A DNA stretch of 43,724 nucleotides. Origin: Chloroflexota bacterium. Lineage in GTDB: Bacteria; Chloroflexota; Dehalococcoidia; UBA2979. Each line of letters opens with the position of its first letter. Position 1 is the first letter of the stretch. The translations under genes were made by a program, and so were the position numbers. The notes beneath the pieces are model-generated. The model did not search any database, was not told the origin of the DNA, and worked only from the letters and a program-made list of their open reading frames with translations. The stretch lies in contig VXMU01000085.1 of assembly GCA_009840945.1 (NCBI GenBank), positions 1 through 43,724 of the forward strand. Reading direction: 5' to 3'. Below, in pieces: positions 7,828 through 15,501 of this stretch.

Positions 7828-8184
7828 CCTTCAGTGACTCCTCACGTTGGCGCACTCCGCGCCGGCGTCGAACTGCTCGATGACGTCCCCGGCCGCGCCG
7901 CGGACCTCCTTCACGATAGACGACCTGTGAGTTCGTCTTCGAAGGCCCGCTCACTCGCGCACACGCGGAAGTGGATCATCGGCCCTGCCCCCCGGAATCA
8001 CAGCGCCCGCGGAGTTCTTTGACAAGAGTCACAATAAAGTCATAAATGTCACTTCAATCGTAACGCTTTAGTTACCTGTGCGGTCGTAAGATTGAAGGGA
8101 CGCATGCCCTGGTTACGGGAGCGTTCGGGTAGAAGCACTCGAAGGCGATGCGATTGCCGCCGCCGGGCACTTGGGAGTGATTCG
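7828..8184. other. intergenic region with AT-rich promoter island
   Basis: No gene is supported. The segment 8015-8080 is markedly AT-rich against its surroundings and carries the promoter listed separately. Confidence 0.5.
8019..8075 (+). promoter_or_regulatory. sigma-70-like promoter with repeated GTCA half-sites and a GTAAC/GTTAC palindrome
   Basis: A perfect TTGACA (8019-8024) is followed after 17 bases by ATAAAT (8042-8047), giving a strong housekeeping-type promoter. GTCA is repeated at 8028, 8039 and 8048 through the spacer and -10. GTAAC...GTTAC forms an inverted repeat just downstream (about 8060-8075). This looks like a regulated promoter for the 8185 gene, with a leader of roughly 130 bases. 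Confidence 0.6.
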
Positions 8185-8550
8185 ATGGACGAGCGACGTC
8201 ATGAGCCAGATGACCGTTTCCGCCGGGATCCTCGCGACTGGGGCCGGTTCTGGGTTGGCTACGCAGCTCACTTCGCTCAAGGGCTGGTGGTCTGTGCTGG
8301 ATTGGGCTTCGCGGCGCTTCCCGTATTGGCGTGGTACTACCTCTCGTACCAGACGACCGAGTACCAGCGATTCAGCGACGTGAGAGACATGTACCTGCGT
8401 CTTCGGGGAGAAGAGGCCGAAGACGCAAAGAGTTGGATTGTCGGCGACTGGATCAGCCGCGACATCGGTGACTGGCTCATCGGCGGTCACTTTGGCGCGT
8501 TTATCGGGATAGCCTGGCAGGTGGTCCTGTTCGTGCAGTTCGTGGATTAG
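8185..8550 (+). CDS. two-helix membrane protein of unknown function
   Basis: The 121-residue product opens with a charged, Asp/Arg-rich segment (MDERRHEPDDRFRRDPRDWG). A long hydrophobic helix follows (FAQGLVVCAGLGFAALPVLAWYYLSY), then a charged middle region and a second hydrophobic helix near the C-terminus (HFGAFIGIAWQVVLFVQFV). The in-frame ATG at 8185 has GGGAG at good spacing, so the longer open frame upstream was not used. The strong promoter at 8019 should drive it. The next gene also encodes a membrane protein, but no family is recognised. Confidence 0.7.
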   Translation: MDERRHEPDDRFRRDPRDWGRFWVGYAAHFAQGLVVCAGLGFAALPVLAWYYLSYQTTEYQRFSDVRDMYLRLRGEEAEDAKSWIVGDWISRDIGDWLIGGHFGAFIGIAWQVVLFVQFVD

Positions 8551-8758
8551 CATCTCACGCACTTCGCGAAGCCGGCGCGCCCGCAGGCCCTGTGTGCTGG
8601 TTTGGCAAACACCCCCGGGCCGGCCCAAAGTGCCACACCAACGGGATTCGGAGGGGGACAAAGGGACCACCGCGCATAGTCGGCCCACATTTTGACCTTG
8701 CGGATGACACTGTGGACAGCGCAGACGACATCGCGGGGTGAGGAGCGGCAGCCACGTC

Positions 8759-9412
8759 ATGACCTCCAGTACTCACACATCTGAACCGCCGCGGGTGATC
8801 GAGTCACATTACCGCCTCGAACAACTCCAGACGGCCACACCCGGTCGCCGTCTCGGGGGGTTCCTGTTGGACTCGATCCTCTTCTGGCTGACTTTGGTAG
8901 TGGGGTGGATCGTATGGTCGGCGATTGTGGCGGAGCGGGGGCAGACTCCTGGTAAGCAGCTACTCGGCATGTACGTCATGCGTGAGGACGGTAGCCGCGC
9001 GGGGGGCTGGTACACGATTCTTCGTGAGTGGGTCGTATATGGGTTGCTGTTCGCTGGACTTCTCGGGGCCTTCACGTCAGGGCTGTCGGTGGTTGTCGGA
9101 GGGCTATGGTGCGTGTGGGACCGGGAACGGCAGTGCCTGTGGGACAAGGTCTCGTCGACGTACGTCGCTCATTCGCCTCAGGGGTTCCGACCACTCACTG
9201 CTGCTGAACTGCGCCTCCGAGATTTGCGTGCCGCCACGCCCTCACAAGCACTGCGGCCGAACTCGCCCACGGTCATCTCATCCGCTGACCGCCAGCCAAA
9301 CGAAAGAACTGTGGCCGAGCGCCTTCGCGAGTTGCAGTCCCTCCGAGATCACGGCCTGATCACAGAGGAGCTATACGAGGAGCGGCGCGCCAGGATCATG
9401 GATGAACTCTAG
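8759..9412 (+). CDS. RDD-family membrane protein with C-terminal SHOCT domain
   Basis: The product is about 217 residues. Residues about 25-140 form an RDD domain: an Arg near the first membrane helix (TPGRRLGGFLLDSILFWLTL), the hallmark QTPGKQLLGMYV motif, and further helices around REWVVYGLLFAGLLGAF and SGLSVVVGGLWCVWD. After a Pro/Ala/Ser linker, the last 35 residues (VAERLRELQSLRDHGLITEELYEERRARIMDEL) are a SHOCT domain, a short oligomerisation helix hairpin. RDD proteins are of poorly defined function, some linked to ion transport; RDD-SHOCT fusions are known. GAGGAG lies 13 bases before ATG 8759. The in-frame GTG at 8738 is an alternative. Confidence 0.8.
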   Translation: MTSSTHTSEPPRVIESHYRLEQLQTATPGRRLGGFLLDSILFWLTLVVGWIVWSAIVAERGQTPGKQLLGMYVMREDGSRAGGWYTILREWVVYGLLFAGLLGAFTSGLSVVVGGLWCVWDRERQCLWDKVSSTYVAHSPQGFRPLTAAELRLRDLRAATPSQALRPNSPTVISSADRQPNERTVAERLRELQSLRDHGLITEELYEERRARIMDEL

Positions 9413-9614
9413 GGACGGTCTGAGCAACTCGCAGTCGGGCGTAGCGGACCACGTCGCGCATCAGATTCGACGGGTCGCCTCGGCGCTAGCGCGGAGCGCA
9501 ACGCTACCACCAGCCGGACTGTCCGGTGCATCGCGTACGAATCCAACCCCCGCAGCATTCGCGAGGCTGAAGGTGCTGGAGCAGGGGATCACGGGCCTGC
9601 TGTCGGACATCGTG

Positions 9615-9685
9615 CGCACCTTCGGCATGGCTAGGAAGGATCGAGCCAGCACGGATCGGACTGCCTGAGCCATGCCGAAGGTGCG
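9615..9685 (+). promoter_or_regulatory. 18-bp perfect inverted repeat over the hicA start codon
   Basis: Positions 9615-9632 and 9668-9685 are exact reverse complements with a 35-base loop. The downstream arm contains the ATG of the HicA gene (9672-9674). In RNA, the hairpin would bury the toxin start codon, which has no visible Shine-Dalgarno sequence. In DNA, it could be an operator. The upstream arm looks like an inverted copy of the first five toxin codons. Confidence 0.75.
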
Positions 9686-9872
9686 GGATGCGATCCGGAT
9701 AGTGGAACGCGACGGCTGGTACCATATGACCACGCGCGGGAGCCACCGGCAGTTCCGACACCCCGTGAAGCCGGGCAAGGTCACAATTCCTGGCAGACTG
9801 AGCGAAGACGTGGGGCCGAAGCTCTGGGCCAGTATCATGAATCAGGCTGGCCTCAGGAGGGAACGCCGATGA
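9672..9872 (+). CDS. hicA: HicA-family toxin (mRNA interferase)
   Basis: The 66-residue product has the HicA/YcfA layout: VRDAIRIVERDGWYHMTTRGSHRQFRHP, then KVTIPGR and a C-terminal helix. The GSH motif holds the catalytic histidine of the dsRNA-binding-like fold. The family cleaves mRNA independently of the ribosome when not held by HicB. It overlaps the HicB gene by ATGA, the usual toxin-first order. No ribosome-binding site is visible and the start lies inside a hairpin arm, suggesting tight translational restraint. Confidence 0.88.
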   Translation: MPKVRDAIRIVERDGWYHMTTRGSHRQFRHPVKPGKVTIPGRLSEDVGPKLWASIMNQAGLRRERR

Positions 9873-10210
9873 AGCTGACGTACGCCGTCGTCTTCGAGCA
9901 GACGCCCAACAACTACGGTGCTTATGTGCCCGACGTGCCGGGCTGTATCAGCACCGGCAAGACCTGGGACGAGATGCTGGGGATGATCCGCGAGGCGCTC
10001 GTCTTCCACCTCGAAGCGATGCTGGAGGACGGCGAACCGCTCCCCGAGCCAAGGATGTCCATCGACGACGCCATCGCGTACCACAGCGAGCCCGTACCCG
10101 AGGATGTGCTCGACTCGTACCGCGAGTTTGGCGAGCCCGCCCCCACGATCTCGACGAGGTTTGAGTTGGTCGAGATCGAGGTTCCCGCGCTGCAACCCGA
10201 GACCGTCTAG
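9869..10210 (+). CDS. hicB: HicB-family antitoxin
   Basis: The 113-residue product has the HicB partial RNase-H-like fold: LTYAVVFEQTPNNYGAYVPDVPGCISTGKTWDEMLGMIREALVFHLEAMLEDGEPLPEP. The YVPDVPGC and GEPLPEP motifs are family hallmarks. A C-terminal extension of about 40 residues has no obvious DNA-binding helix-turn-helix. Autoregulation may therefore rely on RNA or on the inverted repeat upstream of hicA rather than a classic operator. GGAGG lies before the ATG inside hicA (about 9855), and the reading frames overlap by 4 bases. Confidence 0.88.
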   Translation: MKLTYAVVFEQTPNNYGAYVPDVPGCISTGKTWDEMLGMIREALVFHLEAMLEDGEPLPEPRMSIDDAIAYHSEPVPEDVLDSYREFGEPAPTISTRFELVEIEVPALQPETV

Positions 10211-10232
10211 GCCTCGAGCGTTTCCCCGACGC

Positions 10233-11693
10233 ATGGCTGAACAGCCCGACACCGGCGAGGTCCAACCGACACTTCCAGCGCTCAAGCTCGTCGAGCCCAA
10301 AGTCGACCCCGACGACCCGTGGGGCGACGACGTGCTCGACCGCAATAAGATCGCGGATCGCCTGGCGAGTGTCGTCCGAGAGCAGGAGGCACCATTTGTC
10401 ATCAGCGTCGACGGTCGCTGGGGCACGGGAAAGACGTTCCTACTGAAGCGCTGGCAGCAAGATCTCGATAACCAGGGCTGGCAGGCGATTTATTACAACG
10501 CTTGGGAGGACGACTTCGCTGGCGACCCGCTGCTTTCCGTTACGGGGCAGCTGTCCGCGCACCTCAAGAAGGGATCGCTGTGGGCGAAGGCACAGAAGCT
10601 GGGTCAGTTGGTCGCGCCCTTCGTGCAGCCCGTCGCTTCGACAGCCTCGATTGCCACGACTGGGATCTCAGTCCCTAACGTCCGCCGCTCCAAGCGGACA
10701 CCGCCGAACTACCTCGCGGACTATCAGGAGAAGCAAGCGGCTAAGGACGACTTGAAGAGGCACCTTGCCGAGCTCGCAGCCGAAGTGCGCTCGGAGGCGG
10801 GCCAGCCGCTGGTCTTCATCATCGACGAACTCGACCGGTGCCGACCGACGTTCGCGATCGAACTGCTGGAGCGGGTCAAGCACATCTTCGACGTGCCAAA
10901 CATCGTCTTCGTCTTCGGCATCAACCGCGACGAGCTTGTGAAGTCGCTGGAGTCCGTCTATGGCGACATCGACGCAGGGACCTATCTCCGGCGCTTCTTC
11001 GACATGGAGTTCGTCTTGCCGGCTCCCGATGCCGCGCAGTTCTCCCGGCACCTGCTCAAGAGATACGGGCTCGACGTCTTCTTCTCTAATCTGAGCAAAG
11101 GCCAGAATGACGACTTCCACTTCAGGGAGTTCCGCGGGATCGCCGACGCGCTCCCGTTCGTTGTCGGCACGATGGGTCTGTCGCTCCGTGACATGGACTA
11201 CTGTGCGCGGTTGATATCGGTGGCCGCACGGGATCTGCAGCCGCGCCAATCACTGCCCCCGGAGCTGTTCACTGTCCTGATCGCACTGAAGATCACGAAC
11301 CAGGAGCTCTACCGGCGCTTCGTTGATGGGACGGCACGCGGGGCAGATGTCATCAACTACATGAGCACGCGCCGAGGATCCCGGGATGTTGGCGCCCGGT
11401 ACCGGTTGGCCGTGGCGACGAGTACGATCGACCGCATCGAGGCGGTGCTGTACTGCGCCGACGGCGGAGGCGTGGTGAGTAACCAGATCGATGCCCTCAT
11501 GACTGGGCGGCCCTTGGACGCTCCGCACTATCTCGCCGAGCATCACCTCCGCCTGAACCAGGCGCGAGACGACATGCAGCAGTTGATGCAGCTCAAGGCC
11601 AACGTCCAGGGGTGCGCGAATAGCGACTATCCCGTAGTCATCGGGGCGTTGGCCCAGCGGATAGACATCCACGACGGCTTCGTGCGGCCCTGA
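10233..11693 (+). CDS. KAP-family P-loop NTPase
   Basis: The 486-residue product has a clear KAP NTPase core: Walker A in DGRWGTGKTFLLKRW, followed by the family-typical YYNAWEDDFAGDPL, Walker B in LVFIIDELDRCRP, and VFVFGINRDEL with the sensor region TYLRRFFDMEF. KAP proteins (named for Kidins220/ARMS and the plasmid F PifA protein) are STAND-like ATPases. Several bacterial members restrict phage, PifA being the classical case. No membrane helix insert is obvious, unlike many members. It lies 22 bases after hicB on the same strand, so it may be read from the same transcript. ATG 10233 was chosen over the longer frame, which overlaps hicB; no strong Shine-Dalgarno is seen. Confidence 0.85.
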   Translation: MAEQPDTGEVQPTLPALKLVEPKVDPDDPWGDDVLDRNKIADRLASVVREQEAPFVISVDGRWGTGKTFLLKRWQQDLDNQGWQAIYYNAWEDDFAGDPLLSVTGQLSAHLKKGSLWAKAQKLGQLVAPFVQPVASTASIATTGISVPNVRRSKRTPPNYLADYQEKQAAKDDLKRHLAELAAEVRSEAGQPLVFIIDELDRCRPTFAIELLERVKHIFDVPNIVFVFGINRDELVKSLESVYGDIDAGTYLRRFFDMEFVLPAPDAAQFSRHLLKRYGLDVFFSNLSKGQNDDFHFREFRGIADALPFVVGTMGLSLRDMDYCARLISVAARDLQPRQSLPPELFTVLIALKITNQELYRRFVDGTARGADVINYMSTRRGSRDVGARYRLAVATSTIDRIEAVLYCADGGGVVSNQIDALMTGRPLDAPHYLAEHHLRLNQARDDMQQLMQLKANVQGCANSDYPVVIGALAQRIDIHDGFVRP

Positions 11694-11779
11694 GGCGGTC
11701 CGGCCACTGCGGAGGAACTGTAGAGCTGGCCCTCTAGGGCAGCGAACAGAGGACCGCTGACCAAGGGAACGCGCCCAAG

Positions 11780-11834
11780 CCTTGAATCGCGAAGACCTGT
11801 ATTCAAGGTTCTATTGGATCCTTGAATACAGGTC
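11780..11834. promoter_or_regulatory. palindromic operator upstream of the Fic gene
   Basis: GACCTGTATTCAAGG (11794-11808) and its exact reverse complement (11820-11834) are separated by 11 bases. A third half-site CCTTGAAT (11780-11787) makes another inverted pair with 11801-11808. The array ends 8 bases before the likely Fic start (ATG 11842), as expected for an autoregulatory or phase-dependent operator. It survives although the gene is broken. Confidence 0.6.
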
Positions 11835-11841
11835 GTCGGGG

Positions 11842-13114
11842 ATGGCCCGGTGGGAAGCACGGCGCTGGGCGGGTGACGCGGCCGGTCAGACGCGCCACGA
11901 TCGTCACCCCTGTGACTACGCAGTCTAAATTCCCGACCCGCTCGTCGGTTGCGGGTTCGTGCTCGACGGGGATGTGGTGGCCGCTGTCGCGGACGCCGAG
12001 GCGGCGCTCGTTCGGCTTGACGCGGCGGCCGGCGCGCTCGCCGACACGGAGGCGCTCGCCCGGCTGCTGCCCCGCGCCGAGGCGGTGGCCTCCTCGCGGA
12101 TCGAGGGCCTGGAGGTTGGGGCCGCCGGCTGCTCCGCGCACAGGCCGCTCGCCAGCTCGGAGAGGAGCCGCGCGACGTCACCGCTCTGGAGGTGCTCGGG
12201 AACATTGAAGGCGATGGCCTGGGCTGTGGAGGCGGTGCCGCCCGGCGGGGCGATCAGCGTCGAGATCGTGCTCGAGGCGCATCGCCGCCTGGTCGCCGGG
12301 ACGCGCCTCGCGGAGCACGGGCGGTAGCGTCCGCACGGTGCAGAACTGGATCGGCGGTAGCGACTACAACCCGTGTGTGGCCGCCTTCGTGCCGCCGCCG
12401 CACGAGCTGGTCGGCGAGTTGCTGTCCGATCTCGCGGCGTTCTGCAACGACGACTCGCTGCCTGCAGTCGCGCAGGCCGCCATCGCGCACGCGCAGTTCG
12501 AGACGATCCACCCATTCGTCGACGGGAACGGGCGCACCGGACGCGCGCTGGTCCACCTGGTGCTGAGGCGACGCGGCCTCGCGTCGCGCATCCTGCCGCC
12601 GGTCTCGCTGATCCTCGCCACATGGCTCCGCGACTACGTCGGCGGGCTTACAGGCACGCGCTACGAGGGCGCACCCGATTCCGAGGAGGCCCTTGCCGGC
12701 GTCAACCACTGGATCGCCCTCTTCGCGAGCGCATGCCGGCGCGCCGCCGAGGACGCCGGGCGCTTCGAGGCGCAGGTGCGAGCGTTGCGGGACTCCGGGC
12801 GCGAGCGGCTCGGGTCCGTGCGGCGCGGGTCGGCGGCCGACCTGCTCCTCCGCGCACTGTCCGGCGCGCCACTGCTGACGACCACCACGGCATCAGACCT
12901 TGGTCGGGCGGTCCTTCAGGCGACGAGCCAGGCAATCGACCGCCTCGTGGCAGCAGGCGTCCTCAAGCAGGTGACGGTCGGACGGCGAAACCGCGCGTTC
13001 GAGGCGCCCGAGCTCATCGAGGCGTTCACGGCGCTCAAGCGGCAGCTCGCGAGCCCCGAGGGGGACACGCTCGTCTCGGAGCCCGTCAGGCGCATCCCGC
13101 GTGCGCGGCGCTAG
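11842..13114 (+). pseudogene. Fic-family AMP-transferase gene, disrupted by a nonsense codon and three frameshifts
   Basis: Reading across frames gives a Fic protein of about 425 residues. Its parts are a Fic_N segment, the class-II inhibitory helix SSRIEG (12091-12108), the Fic core with complete active-site loop HPFVDGNGRTGR (about 12509-12544), and a C-terminal winged-helix-like domain ending PVRRIPRARR. Damage seen: an in-frame TAA at 11929-11931, a one-base loss near 12120, a one-base gain near 12210 and another near 12318. The intact 3' frame from GTG 12338 (258 residues) keeps the catalytic motif but not the inhibitory helix, and has no ribosome-binding site. Fic enzymes transfer AMP or other nucleotides to target proteins. 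I treat the whole as a decayed gene; sequencing error is the main alternative. Confidence 0.8.
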
Positions 13115-13270
13115 GCCGCCGGGCTCAAGCTGCTGAGCGAGACGCCGACGTGTGTCGTCCACTGGTCCCAGCCCGGCTCGCCGGGCCTCGTCGGGCGCGG
13201 ACCTGTCCTGGTGAACGGAAACCGGGTCCGGACGGACCGCCGGGAGCGGGCAATCTCTCGGCAGTCCAAC
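13016..13270 (+). repeat. Fic tail duplication, upstream copy
   Basis: About 255 bases covering the last 33 codons of the Fic gene and 155 bases beyond its stop are clearly homologous to 15073-15330. By eye they are roughly three-quarters identical, with small indels. The two copies bracket the 13.3-15.0 kb cassette. Confidence 0.75.
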
Positions 13271-13582
13271 TAAGCCTCGAGTGGCTGCCGCGGTTGATCG
13301 AGCGGTGGCAGCTGCGGCGCTCCCGCCCGGCGCGAGGCGGACCATGCTCGAGCGCGCCCAAGAACGAGACTGACCAATAGTGTCACGGAGCCGGGGCAGA
13401 AGCGACGTGCGACTTCGCGGAGTCGGATGAGCCTTGGTTCCTACACCACCGCGGCGGAGCCCGACTTACCGGTCGCTTCCACGCCGTCGTCAGTCTTGCG
13501 AGCCGGCGGGCGAGAATGGGATAGTACCCGAGCTCTCGCGCACGAGCGGCCATCCGGTACACCCTCGGTGGAGCAAAGGCGG
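13271..13582. other. short gene-free stretch upstream of the cassette
   Basis: I see no gene in these 312 bases. The frame of the next gene runs back to 13427, but its upstream part has no ribosome-binding site and reads as low-complexity, so it was not included. Confidence 0.4.
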
Positions 13583-14110
13583 ATGCGCATGCCAGACGTG
13601 ACATTTGAGATCGTCGGCTTTCAACACGAGGCAGTCCAGGGTGCCGCCGTATTGGCAGCCTACCCCAGCGGGGTATCTGTCAGAGGCGAGACTGATGCCA
13701 AGGGGGAATGCCGGCTCCACTTGTATCGAACCGACCAAGACATGACAGTCCTCGTAGCTGCAGAAGGGTACCTGCCGTTCCACACCACCCTCATGGCGGG
13801 CGGCTCGGACCGGGTCCACCTGAAGCTGGAGTCTTCCAAAGACGGGCGCAAGGCCGTGCTGTTCGACAGGAGCACCGGCTATATACCGGGTATTGAAGGC
13901 CGTCTGAATCCACATAAGGACGGCTATGTCTACGGCGACAACATCGCCATTAACGGCCGACTTGCAACGCCGGCGGTACACTTCAAGATAGGCGAACCTC
14001 TCCGCCTTGTGGACGTGTATGGTGTTGAGACTACCATTCGATTCTTAGTCGTTGAGGGCCAGTTCTCCCTTATCGAGTACACGGAACCCACGGCGTACGC
14101 GGGGCAGTAG
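13583..14110 (+). CDS. predicted beta-sandwich (carboxypeptidase-regulatory-like) protein of unknown function
   Basis: The product is about 175 residues. Its first 100 residues look like an Ig/carboxypeptidase-regulatory-like beta-sandwich: GAAVLAAYPSGVSVRGETDAKGECRLHLY, then MTVLVAAEGYLPFHTTLM, then DRVHLKLES. The rest (KAVLFDRSTGYIPGIEGRLNPHKDGYVYGDNIAINGRL) carries a domain I do not recognise. No signal peptide is seen, so it is likely cytoplasmic. Candidate starts are ATG 13583 (GGAG 9 bases upstream) and ATG 13589 (AAGG 9 bases upstream). The next gene starts 2 bases after its stop, so the two are translationally coupled. Confidence 0.65.
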   Translation: MRMPDVTFEIVGFQHEAVQGAAVLAAYPSGVSVRGETDAKGECRLHLYRTDQDMTVLVAAEGYLPFHTTLMAGGSDRVHLKLESSKDGRKAVLFDRSTGYIPGIEGRLNPHKDGYVYGDNIAINGRLATPAVHFKIGEPLRLVDVYGVETTIRFLVVEGQFSLIEYTEPTAYAGQ

Positions 14111-14112
14111 AA

Positions 14113-14493
14113 GTGGCGACGTCCGGGGAACACGAAGAGATCAGCACGCAGTTCCTCGATCAAGCAGAGGAGGAGTTTCGGAAGGGCGATCTGCTCCAAG
14201 CATCCGAAAAGGCTTGGGGCGCCTTCTCCCACTACGTGAACTCTGTTGCCCGCCGGAACCACTGGCCCGTCGGATCACACAGGGCCTTGATCGAGAATGC
14301 CAATAGGATGATCGACCGGGATTCCGCCCAAAGTGAGTATCGGCGGAGGCTGGTGCGATCTTTGGAAGGCCTACATGCTAATTTCTATCAGGCGTTCCTC
14401 GACGAGGAGTCTGTGCGAGGCGGCATTGACGATGCGAAGGAGTTGATCCAGGCGCTCTCTGACCTTGAGGTGGACCCGGGGCCAACCGGATGA
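14113..14493 (+). CDS. PaREP1/HEPN-like helical protein
   Basis: This is a 126-residue, all-helical protein. FLDQAEEEFRKGDLLQASEKAWGAFSHYVNSVARR, then GSHRALIENANRM, and LEGLHANFYQAFLDEESVRGGIDDAKELIQAL match, from memory, the PaREP1/PaREP8 family. That family belongs to the HEPN-like four-helix group and is common in archaea and thermophiles. Many HEPN proteins are RNases in toxin-antitoxin and defence systems, but the strict R-x4-6-H catalytic motif is not clear here (the Arg-His gap is 7), so catalysis is unproven. The GTG start lies 2 bases past the upstream stop, implying a two-gene unit. Confidence 0.75.
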   Translation: MATSGEHEEISTQFLDQAEEEFRKGDLLQASEKAWGAFSHYVNSVARRNHWPVGSHRALIENANRMIDRDSAQSEYRRRLVRSLEGLHANFYQAFLDEESVRGGIDDAKELIQALSDLEVDPGPTG

Positions 14494-14509
14494 CCGACCG
14501 CTCCGGCCT

Positions 14510-14527
14510 CCGGGGGGTGGCCCCCGG
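14510..14527 (+). terminator. GC-rich hairpin after the HEPN-like gene
   Basis: CCGGGGG and CCCCCGG pair around a GTGG loop 17 bases after the HEPN-like stop. There is no T-run, so termination strength is uncertain. Confidence 0.45.
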
Positions 14528-14615
14528 CGCACGCGTCAGCAACGACTGCCACGCTGGCGCCGCAGGCACCTGACGGATTGGATGAGCAAGGCCTGACGGG
14601 GTGCCGCGTCGCGGG

Positions 14616-14966
14616 TCACGGCCTGCTTGGCGGCAGCGACGGATCTAGCGCATTCGCTTCGACGAAGTCTACTCGATCTCCGACGCCCCAAGCACGCACG
14701 TTCTGCTCAGCATACTCAAGGCGGGCCGCCTCAATATCGACGGCGACAACATGAGTCGCGACACGCGCTAGGAAGACGGTTGTTGCACCGATCCCACAGC
14801 ACAACTCAAGCACCTCCCGGCCAGCGAACCGTCCGGCGAGGACCGTTGCGGCTCTCGGGTAGTTGGCCATAGCGAGGCCTTCATGATCGCCTGCTAGGTG
14901 GATGGCTCGATCGTGAAGTCTAGACACGTGTGACTCCTCGTTCAGGCACTGACGCCCTCGGAACAT
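14616..14966 (-). pseudogene. class I SAM-dependent methyltransferase, truncated
   Basis: From ATG 14966 the frame encodes 116 residues that look like the N-terminal half of a class I methyltransferase. HEGLAMANYPRAATVLAGRFAGREVLELCCGIGATTVFLARVATHVVAVDIEAARLEYAEQNVRAWGVGDRVDFVEANALD contains motif I (ELCCGIGATT) and the acidic residue of motif II (VAVDIE). The frame then ends in PSLPPSRP and a stop. The catalytic motif and C-terminal strands expected next are absent, and I could not find them in other frames. This resembles the Tgs1-like/RsmD-like RNA methyltransferase group. It is antisense to its neighbours and lies inside the cassette bracketed by Fic tails; probably a remnant. Confidence 0.6.
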
Positions 14967-14989
14967 GATACGGCCGCGGCTAGAATCGT

Positions 14990-15345
14990 TCTGTGTCGGC
15001 CGATCGGGAACGACCGGAAGCCTCGAATGCCGAGCCACAGCCCCACGACCAGTCAGAGGTTCGCAGTACGGTCGAGGCGTTCGCGGCGCTGGAGCGGCAA
15101 CTGGCGAGTCCGGAGGGATCCACCCTCGTCTCGGATCCTGTGCGGCGCGTACCGCGTGCGCGGCGCTGGGCCACCGGGGCTCAGGCTGCTGAGCGAAGCG
15201 CCGGCGTGCGTCGCCGACTAGTCTTGGCCTGGCTCGCTCGGCCGCGTCGGAGTGGACCTGTCCCGGCGAAGGGCAACCGGTTCCGGGCGGACCGCCGGGA
15301 GCGCGCATCTCTCGGTCAGTCCCAACTACGACTCGTTGGGCGCCA
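14990..15345 (+). pseudogene. second copy of the Fic C-terminal tail and 3' flank
   Basis: The frame reading VEAFAALERQLASPEG...LVSDPVRRVPRARR is the same tail as in the upstream Fic gene (IEAFTALKRQLASPEG...LVSEPVRRIPRARR). Homology runs from about 14990 through the old 3' flank to about 15340. The Fic core is missing. Where the upstream copy stops (TAG), this copy has TGG and the frame stays open to 15424, but the extra residues are low-complexity. Confidence 0.7.
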
Positions 15346-15501
15346 AGACGCGATTCGAGGATCTGTAGCGGCGGAGGCTGTTGCGCAAAAGCTCCCTTCG
15401 TCTGACGCTGGCGGAGCATCTTAAACGGCCAACCTCCGATCTGAGTCTATCCACACCGGGCGGATTCTTGAGTTGGCGTGCGTGTTGGAGGCCCGAGTAC
15501 G

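Noticed and set aside
9402-9668. A possible 88-residue gene before hicA
   Set aside because: There is no ribosome site, no motif and poor codon pattern; its end lies in the inverted repeat, which better explains the sequence.
12338-13114. An independent, functional short Fic gene
   Set aside because: Its GTG is an internal codon of the longer family protein, there is no ribosome site, and the upstream DNA encodes the missing N-terminus in shifted frames.
14616-15419. A 267-residue methyltransferase reading through from 15419
   Set aside because: The first 150 residues are antisense to the Fic-tail copy and are low-complexity; the methyltransferase similarity begins near the ATG at 14966.
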